From Chrysomallon squamiferum (Eukaryota > Mollusca > Gastropoda > Neomphalida > Peltospiridae), in NCBI GenBank assembly GCA_012295275.1, contig CM022665.1, positions 20,457,150 through 20,490,649 of the forward strand: 33,500 bases of DNA. The letters are read 5' to 3'. Shown here piece by piece: positions 27,189 to 33,500 of this stretch. The notes beneath the pieces are model-generated. The model was given only the letters and a program-made list of their open reading frames with translations, had not been told where the DNA came from and ran no database searches. A program made the position numbers and the translations under genes. Each line of letters begins with the position of its first letter. Position 1 is the stretch's first letter.

Positions 27189-28699
27189 TAACAGGTCGAG
27201 TGTAATTTGTGAAGATGAAGAACAGTTACTTAAGATCGAAGCTGAAGGGGCGGTCAGAGAGATAGCATTTGCAGTAAAACATGTAGAAATTTCGAAAAAG
27301 TTGCCATGTTCCCCAAGCATTGTGTATCTTAATTTAAAAACGAAGGAAGACGAACCCATCTGTGTTGAACTTAGTTTGAAAGGATTTCGTGTAAGTGTTT
27401 CCAAGTAAATTATTTTTAAAACATTAATTTGACCATAAACCAGGTTAATAAATGGAAATGTAAAAATTGGATGATATAGATCGATTCAGTTTACAATTTT
27501 ATAGAACCAAGCAAGACTGCAGCAAAAACAAAAATGTTTGCAAATTATTTATCAAATAATTGAAATGCATATCAGTTAAAAAAGAAGAAGAAAAAAAAAA
27601 AAAGCTTTTCTTCAGTTTAAGTCTATGTGATTCTGAAAACCGCCTTATTAACGCCACTGTAAAAAATATTTTTAAGCTTTAGTGTTATAAATACTTATCA
27701 ACTATCAGACAAAATAGTAACAGAGTTCTTAGCAGTATAAATATTTAACAAGTATTTTATGTTTTATTTGTTTTGATTTTTTAATTTATTTATTTAATAA
27801 TAATTATCAGGTATAAAAATAAAACAGAAGCCATCTAGATGTTGAAGGAATTTTTCCTGATTAATTTTTACCATTTCACCTTAATTCTTTAGTAAGTGGT
27901 GGCAAAGCAGAAAGATACACATAAATATTGTAAACAAGCAGTAGAGGTAATTATCTCAACAACACTGCTAAAGATCATCGGGTACTTCTGTACTCATCTG
28001 TAACCACCAGTTTAAGATGATCATTTTGAATATTTTTCTGCTTCTACTACTGAAAATTTGTGTTGGGAGCTAATTTTACACTATATTTAATTACTGTGAA
28101 TAATAATGTGGCTAGCCTTGAAGTGTATTGAATTAAAATGCAGACCTAAAAATCTGGTCTGGACTTGATAAGATACACAGTATATTTTCTCATAACGCTG
28201 ACCACTATAGCAGTCACTAAATATATTCTGTAGATTAAAATAGTTTTAAAAATTATAAGTATGAAAACTCAGTAGATTAAGAATTCAGAATACCAAAACT
28301 GGGAACTATGAAAACCTGGTAGATTAAAAATTATAAAAATTAAAAATGATGACTGAAAACTCAGTAGGTTACAACATCAAAACAATAACTGACAACAATT
28401 GCAGATTAGAAATTCAAAAAAATAAGAAATGATAATAATACTTGATAGATTAAAAATTATAAATATCAAAAATGATAACTATGAAAATCAGTGGATTAAA
28501 AATACACAAAATTGATAATTATGAAAATATTTTTTAGATTATTGGCAAGAAATATGACTGTGTTGATGAAACTTGTGCATCGCCGTTCTATGAAACCATC
28601 TACTCGCTGCTAGATCACCTGAGTCCAGGCTACAGAAACACATTTGGTGAAACTCTGCTGGAAAAACTTCAGCAGCTTCAGTCTAGTAACCAAGACTAG
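27172..28699 (+). CDS. GSKIP: GSKIP: GSK3-beta interaction protein, 2 coding exons
   Basis: Small cytosolic adaptor that binds and restrains GSK3-beta, and in vertebrates also anchors PKA. Exons: 27172-27390 (ends phase 0 before GTAAGT) and 28538-28699 (TAG); 126 aa against 139 in human. The N-terminal half carries the LKIEAEGAVREIAFAVKHV helix, aligned with human RLEAEAVVNDVLFAVNNM, then YLNLKTKE. The second exon carries the conserved C-terminal GSK3-binding region SPFYETIYSLLDHLSPGYRN then FGETLLEKLQQL, close to human [20 protein letters not shown]. The helix keeps the hydrophobic spacing of the vertebrate PKA-RII anchoring site, but RII binding has been reported as vertebrate-specific, so function there is uncertain. 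The intron is 1147 bp and ends in a 43-bp repeat array whose last unit supplies the 3' splice site. Confidence 0.92.
28232..28545 (+). repeat. about 43-bp array ending in the GSKIP 3' splice site
   Basis: AGATTA (or AGGTTA/GGATTA) anchors occur at 28232, 28274, 28321, 28366, 28403, 28447, 28493 and 28536, with intervals of 42, 47, 45, 37, 44, 46 and 43 bp. Between anchors the unit is roughly AAAATTATAAATATCAAAAA then TGATAACTATGAAAAC. The final AG|ATTA is the real splice acceptor, and exon 2 begins with ATTATTGG. Confidence 0.8.
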
Positions 28700-29018
28700 A
28701 CTCATTCTTTGTAGACTTTGTAACTGGGGAATTAACTGTCTGTTCAGCCAATGTAGTAAGTAATAATATAATATGATGTTCATCATTTCTCAGTTATTTT
28801 ATTTTATTTTTATCATTATTATTAGTTGTATTAGCAGGAACAGTTGTAGTACTACTATTATTGTTGTTGTTGTTGTTGTTCTTTTAATAAAATCTGAAAG
28901 AGAGGCATGCATCATTTTTACTATTTCATCTTTTAGTTATCAGGCTTTTATTTATTAAGTTAACATATTCATGAACAGTTCTTCTTTTTCTTTTTAGGAT
29001 GCCTTCATGTGCCACTTG

Positions 29019-29024
29019 AATAAA
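29019..29024 (+). promoter_or_regulatory. GSKIP polyadenylation signal candidate
   Basis: AATAAA lies 320 nt after the stop codon. An earlier AATAAA at 28886-28891 follows a (GTT)n run and is an alternative. Confidence 0.4.
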
Positions 29025-30535
29025 TTTTCAGTCTGTTGTGAATATTTGCAGCTGTAGGATACAAAGCTTGTAGCATGATGCAGAACATTTGCACTGCAGT
29101 AAAGTTGTCATCTGAGATGTCTGTGTGTTCTTTTTACATTCACAGGTTCACTTACCTTTGTGATACAGTTTGCTAAGTAAGCTGTCATAATAATTAAAAT
29201 TTAATTTAAAACATATTTCTTATAATGAGTTTCAGTTTTTAAAATTGTTAGTAGCAATACAAAAGCAGTTTTTTTGTTGTTGTTGTTGTTGTTGTTGTTT
29301 CAGTTCTGTTATATTTAAAAAAAAACATATAATGAAATTCATACACATGTTTTCTTTTCTTTCCTTTTTTAAAAACCACTCCCAAAACAATACACTTATG
29401 CTACTTGTCCTAAATATACACAGAAAAAATTATACATTATGGTTTATATAAAATAATTATACCATTTATTTTTAGAAACTTGATAATTACTTAATTTTTG
29501 CAGCTTATCTTTACATTTTTATTATTCATTATTATTTTATTATTTTTATATATTATTTTTTTATTATTATCATTATTTTATTTTATTTTGTTTTATTTCT
29601 TATTTCTGTTAATAATTTTTGTATTTTCTGTGTGAAAGTTTAAAAATGCTGATGCTTATAATTAATTTTTAAAATGAAATTTTCATATCTAGTCTGGATG
29701 TGTGGATGTTACAAGAAACTGAAAACCTCTGAGTTCATGTTTGACAGTTTTTAACTAAGAATTAAGTGTTTAACAATTCCACTGAAATTTAGAAATGCTT
29801 CTCTGTGAGTGTGTCTGTAAAATGAGATCCTAAATCTGTTTATTTTAAATTTAAACCCAGCCCTGCTAATTAGTAAAAATATTAGTATGTATTTGTGTGT
29901 TTAATGCTTTTAGATTTTAAATTGGTGTCTCATATCCATGCTGTTCATCATAAAATATTTCAAAAGCAAACCCAGTGAAAATCACATTGTGCAAAGTGCA
30001 ATATTATTATTTTTTGTAATAAAAAAAGAATTGTTTTATGCAAGTTTAATTAATTTTTTTTTAATTTTTTTTTTTTATGAAAAGTTAATGTGCCTTTACA
30101 CTGTTGAATTCAATCAGTATTTTGTGTCCAAAGTTTTATTTGGAGCATTTACTTTAAACATATTTTTTTTTTTGTATTCTAATTAAAAACAAATGTTATA
30201 AGAAAAATGTGTTCAAGAATTTATTATTTCCATAATGGTTTTTAGCTATAACTTTTTTTTTTTTTTTTTTTTTTTTTAAAGTTTTGTTGTCATATTTTTT
30301 AAATGAAATTTATTAACCCCTCTATTGTTATCTGTGATGAACAAGTAACATTACTACCACAAGTATTACAGGTCAAATAATTTTACATAATGTATAATTA
30401 AATAAAACTTACAAGATATTAAAATCCTTGTCTGTATGTTTAATATTCTTAAGGTGAAAATTTTGTGTGACAAAATTAGCATCATTAATAAGTGAACATT
30501 TTTAAAATTTGCATGAAAATATTTATAAGTAATAA

Positions 30536-30576
<41 letters not shown>

Positions 30577-31030
30577 CAGTTCAGCTGTTAACTGTAAAAT
30601 TTATTGAAAGAGGTGAATATACTTTGAAATGTGTACCAAACTATCAGTTAACTTAATGTTTCTGAAATAATATTATTTTTTTTTTTTTTTTTTTTTTTAC
30701 ATTGTAGAAATTACTTTCTTCTGTATCAGTAAACAATATGGATTTTTTGGCAGGATTTACTTTCTTAATTACCATAATTATTATCCTTTTTAGTAACTTA
30801 TTACTTTTTATTTTATTTTATTTTATCAGTAATATTTTTATTTATTATTGACTACCAAGTAATTTTTAAAAAATAAATTAATTAAAACAGTTTTGGTTAA
30901 TTATGACAAAAATATGTCTCAGTTTAAAAGTTATGGTTTTAAAACTTATTTTTGAAATAAATTTTTATTTGACAGTTTTTGGTGTTTGTTTTTATTGAAA
31001 ATAAAATAAAATTTGTTGTTATTTTCGTAC
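29025..31030. other. AT-rich spacer without recognised gene
   Basis: It contains a (GTT)n run (29274-29299), several poly-T tracts (about 30250-30277, 30538-30574, 30675-30699) and AT-rich low-complexity DNA. Open frames are short and Phe/Ile/Asn-rich, without family resemblance. Much of the left part could be an extended GSKIP 3' UTR. Confidence 0.55.
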
Positions 31031-31037
31031 TCACTCT

Positions 31038-31670
31038 CTACTTAAGTTGAAGGTCATGGCCGTGGAATTCAGGGCCATTAATAAAAGAACGTAGGACCCC
31101 TGGGTGTTGTGTCTGTACTTCACGCTTTTCATAGATGTATCTTTTGTTGTCAAATAAATATTTAAAGATCACGGAATTAATATAGTAGTGATTTGAATTA
31201 TATATGATTTTTGTTGTTTCAAAGTTACGTAAACACATAACGTGAAAATAAAAATATTAACAAATGTAACACACACACACACACACACACACATACATAG
31301 TTTTCTGACATAAACGTTCCGACGGAGAAAACCTAACTGCTGAAGTTAATGGTGGAAAGTTCACTGAACAAACAAAATGGTAGACAACCCCGTCGTGCTC
31401 ACAAAAGAAGCTCGAGGAAGTGATAAACAATATATTAACATAACCAGATCACAAACAGAGTTCATGTTAAATGATACCTTGCAATGCCACAGTTAACCGA
31501 CTGTGGGTGACTGCGCTTCGCTGGAAAAGAATAAAGATGTATTTTTTTTAAAACGACAAAAATAACAAATTCCTTTTATAATAAAAAAAAAAAAAAAAAA
31601 AAAAATTTGTACAGAACGAAGGAGAGAACGAATACTTTTTCTGACAACGATTTTGAGGTTTATACAACAT
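31038..31670 (-). CDS. tentative small minus-strand gene, three exons, unknown product
   Basis: I do not recognise the protein. The terminal exon candidate (31140-31038) reads YIYEKREVQTQHPGVLRSF then INGPEFHGHDLQLK and stop, with AATAAA (complement of 30991-30996) about 42 nt past the stop, typical of a gene end. A possible preceding exon (31520-31478) has a good 3' splice site (CTTTTCCAG) and a GTATCA donor, and joins the terminal exon in frame as ..HPQSVNCGIAR. A possible first exon (31670-31613) begins with ATG and ends in the phase needed for the middle exon, giving about 67 aa in all. Composition is more balanced and CpG-richer than the surroundings. Weak points: the terminal exon's 3' splice site (CAAAAG) lacks a pyrimidine tract, the first intron contains a long homopolymer, and no family match is known to me. 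Confidence 0.27.
31269..31292. repeat. (AC)n microsatellite
   Basis: Twelve AC units, followed by degenerate ATAC units. Confidence 0.9.
31377..31496 (+). CDS. 39-codon small ORF in a CpG-richer segment
   Basis: An ATG with A at -3 and G at +4 opens MVDNPVVLTKEARGSDKQYI then 19 more residues to TAA. Composition is less biased than in the other short frames nearby. It lies upstream of a strong 5' splice site (31675/31676), so it could be a uORF or 5' UTR content of a gene starting here. It may equally be chance, and it overlaps the opposite-strand exon candidate 31478-31520. No homology is recognised. Confidence 0.15.
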   Translation: MVDNPVVLTKEARGSDKQYINITRSQTEFMLNDTLQCHS

Positions 31671-31675
31671 ACTAG

Positions 31676-31684
31676 GTGAGTAAA
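31676..31684 (+). other. strong isolated 5' splice site (TAG|GTGAGTAAA)
   Basis: GTGAGTAA after CTAG matches the donor consensus closely. The preceding 300 bases are CpG-richer than the flanks. Together they could be the non-coding first exon of a plus-strand gene whose coding part lies beyond the window. Confidence 0.3.
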
Positions 31685-31816
31685 TAATTTATAACTTTTA
31701 TTTAGCGATATATCAGCTCTTTCTAGTATTTGCAGTTAGACGATGATTTGTTTACTTGTTCTCTGTCAGACTCTAAATGCCTTGTAATTTTAATGACAGT
31801 GCCTTGGGATTTATAT

Positions 31817-32060
31817 TTACAACAACAACTACGTCAATAACAATAACAGTAACAACAACAACAACAACAATAATAATCACAATCACAACAAGAGGAACAA
31901 TAACAATAATAGTAATAGTAACAACAACACCAGTAATAATAATAATAATAACAACAGTAACAATGATAAAAGTAGCAGTCACAACAAGTGAAACAATAAC
32001 AATAATAGTAACAATTACAACAACAACAACAACAGTACCAACAATAATAATAATAACAAA
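31817..32060. repeat. (AAC/AAT)n compound repeat with a 96-bp higher-order unit
   Basis: TCACAACAAG plus xGxAACAATAACAATAATAG occurs at 31883 and again at 31979. The long Thr/Ile open frame on the plus strand and the Val/Ile frame on the minus strand are translations of this repeat, not genes. Confidence 0.85.
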
Positions 32061-32224
32061 CAAAAAACCCCAGAACATTTCAGAAGCCTACATAAAGATT
32101 GTAACTTGTAGGATGCAGTTTGTAAAATAATTATATTTTCTGTAAAGAAGATATAACTTCATATTTGGAAAATTTTCATCATAACAGTTTCTAAGTTACA
32201 TAAATATAGCTTTTCGTATAGTTT

Positions 32225-32410
32225 GTAAAGTAATTATTTTTTATCACTCAGTTTATAATAATAATTATAATTTTGTTACAGAACTTGCAGAATAATTACA
32301 ATTTTTATCACACAGGTTATACAATAAATAATTATAATTTTTATTAGAGTTTCTTAAATAATTATAAACTTGATTAAGCAGTTCATAGAATAATGACAAA
32401 TTTTACTACA
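32225..32410. repeat. about 31-bp degenerate tandem repeat
   Basis: TAATTAT/TAATTAC anchors lie at 32231, 32262, 32293, 32329, 32359 and 32391. Each unit has the form cAGxTTxTAxAATAATTATAA followed by TTTTTATxACA. Confidence 0.65.
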
Positions 32411-32419
32411 CGGGTTGTT

Positions 32420-32765
32420 TATCACCCACTGTGTACTATTTTCTGTATATCAGTATCAACTTACGGTCCCTACGTCACAACGTAAAGCTAAATCCGCCCC
32501 TTGTCACATAATACTTTAGTCCAGTAAACAGAACTCTGGCCACAGGTAATCTAATCTGTTCACCTTCAAAGTACTTTTCACCTTCGTTGTGTTTATTAAT
32601 TAAAAGTGTGTGTTAAAAACGTACTTACCCGTATACTTGAAAAATACGTCATCTGCACTACAAAGGTAACAAGAGTGAGTGGATGTTTGTTAATCTTTAG
32701 CATTAACAAATTAAGTTTCAGTGGTATGTTTTGTTTTATTTAATTTATTTATCTTTTTATTTTAT

Positions 32766-32829
<64 letters not shown>

Positions 32830-33110
32830 TTTTTTTTTTTTTTTTTTTTTATCATGATTTACAAGTTAAAACATACCCACTGGTAGGAAAATACATACTA
32901 GGTGCTTGAAAGATCAGTTATGTACCTTCGGACAACTGACCCGGCGACCGTGCTGAAAACTGAGTTACAAATAACGTGAACGCATTTTGTTACAGAGTTG
33001 ACAATCTGTCCGTCTGTCGCGATTTTGTATTGTGCTGTATGCTAGAATACAAACCTTTGCTTGAGAAAGAAAGAAAAATGCCCGCTTACGCCATACTGTA
33101 ATATATTTAC
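32420..33110. other. CpG-richer spacer, possible regulatory DNA
   Basis: Apart from an (ATT)n plus poly-T tract (32773-32850), this stretch is less AT-rich, with scattered CpG (ACGTCACAACG near 32473, CCGGCGACCG near 32941, GTCGCG near 33018). GGTAAC and GGTAAT words look like splice donors but have no exon support. I see no coding region. Confidence 0.35.
32773..32850. repeat. (ATT)n followed by poly-T
   Basis: About nineteen ATT units run into a poly-T tract. The poly-Tyr open frame here is an artefact. Confidence 0.95.
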
Positions 33111-33118
33111 TAATACTA

Positions 33119-33153
<35 letters not shown>

Positions 33154-33187
33154 ACTACTACTACTTCTACCACTACTTCTACTACTA
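33111..33187. repeat. (CTA)n-(CTG)n-(CTA)n compound microsatellite
   Basis: CTA units convert to about six CTG units and back to CTA, then degrade into CTT/CCA units. Confidence 0.9.
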
Positions 33188-33322
33188 ATGCTAATGACCG
33201 ACGTTAACTTAACTGTAGTTAAATAACCTGTTATAATACTACACTTACTTAGAAGATTGTTAAGTAGTTAAGTAGAAATAGTGTTTGTGAAGTGATATTA
33301 TATGTTGTGGGTTTTTTTAAGA

Positions 33323-33500
33323 CAGTATTTGAAGTAATGTTTGTGAAATATTAAAAGTAGTATTAGAAGTAATTTTTATGAAGTAGTATTAGAAGTGTTT
33401 GTGGAGTAGTATTAGAAGCAGTATTTGTGAATTAGTATTAGAAGTTGTGTTTGTCAAGTAGTACTAAAAGTAGATTTAGAAGTAATGGTTGTGAACTAGT
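33323..33500 (+). repeat. about 26-bp minisatellite running off the window end
   Basis: TAGTATTAGAAG anchors occur at 33358, 33384, 33407, 33433 and (as TAGTACTAAAAG) 33459, with a diverged copy near 33323 and a start of another at 33497. Each is followed by a GTxxTGTTTGTGAAG-like half. The array continues beyond the window. Confidence 0.75.

Noticed and set aside
27836-28200. Possible additional GSKIP exon in the intron
   Set aside because: The two called exons already give a continuous, full-length GSKIP with matching phase; the interval has no long frame in phase 0.
31777-32130. 117-codon Thr/Ile-rich ORF and its minus-strand Val/Ile counterpart
   Set aside because: It is a translation of an (AAC/AAT)n compound repeat; no start context, splice sites or non-repeat residues support it.

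Overview
This window is nuclear DNA from an animal. It is strongly AT-rich, protein-coding sequence occupies only about 13% of it, genes are split by GT..AG introns, and microsatellites and minisatellites are dense. Most likely it is a lophotrochozoan, probably a mollusc. That assignment rests on overall genome texture, on a short-interspersed-element tail ending in a stem-loop plus (ATTC)n that I associate with mollusc genomes, and on invertebrate-like versions of all three recognised proteins. The phylum call is an inference.

Layout. 1-5170: no coding region recognised; AT-rich DNA with a piggyBac-like MITE, a second small inverted-repeat element and a G/T-rich tract, perhaps ending in the 3' UTR of a gene outside the window. 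5171-6924: upstream and promoter region of SON, with CpG-richer patches. 6925-21282 (+): SON, 13 coding exons, an RS-domain / G-patch / dsRBD splicing cofactor of about 1029 aa, interrupted by one apparent single-base frameshift in exon 1. 21283-23110: SON 3' UTR and TANGO2 upstream region. 23111-26531 (+): TANGO2, 7 exons, 287 aa. 26532-27171: short spacer. 27172-28699 (+): GSKIP, 2 coding exons, 126 aa. 28700-33500: GSKIP 3' UTR, repeat-rich spacer, a tentative small minus-strand gene (31038-31670), a strong plus-strand 5' splice site (31675/31676) and a minisatellite running off the window end.

The three genes share an orientation but not a pathway: SON acts in nuclear speckles on splicing, TANGO2 in mitochondria/cytosol and ER-Golgi lipid or haem homeostasis, GSKIP as a GSK3-binding adaptor. 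I see no sign that they are co-regulated.

The most unusual property is the relation of tandem repeats to splice junctions. In SON the exon-intron junctions of exons 4, 5 and 6 are each copied again inside the following intron (exon 6 about six times, every 32-37 bp). In GSKIP the real 3' splice site is the last of eight units spaced about 43 bp apart. In TANGO2 a 40-bp, 8-copy array starts 5 nt after a 5' splice site, and another array crosses the stop codon. This looks like introns and gene ends growing by tandem duplication of the junction itself.
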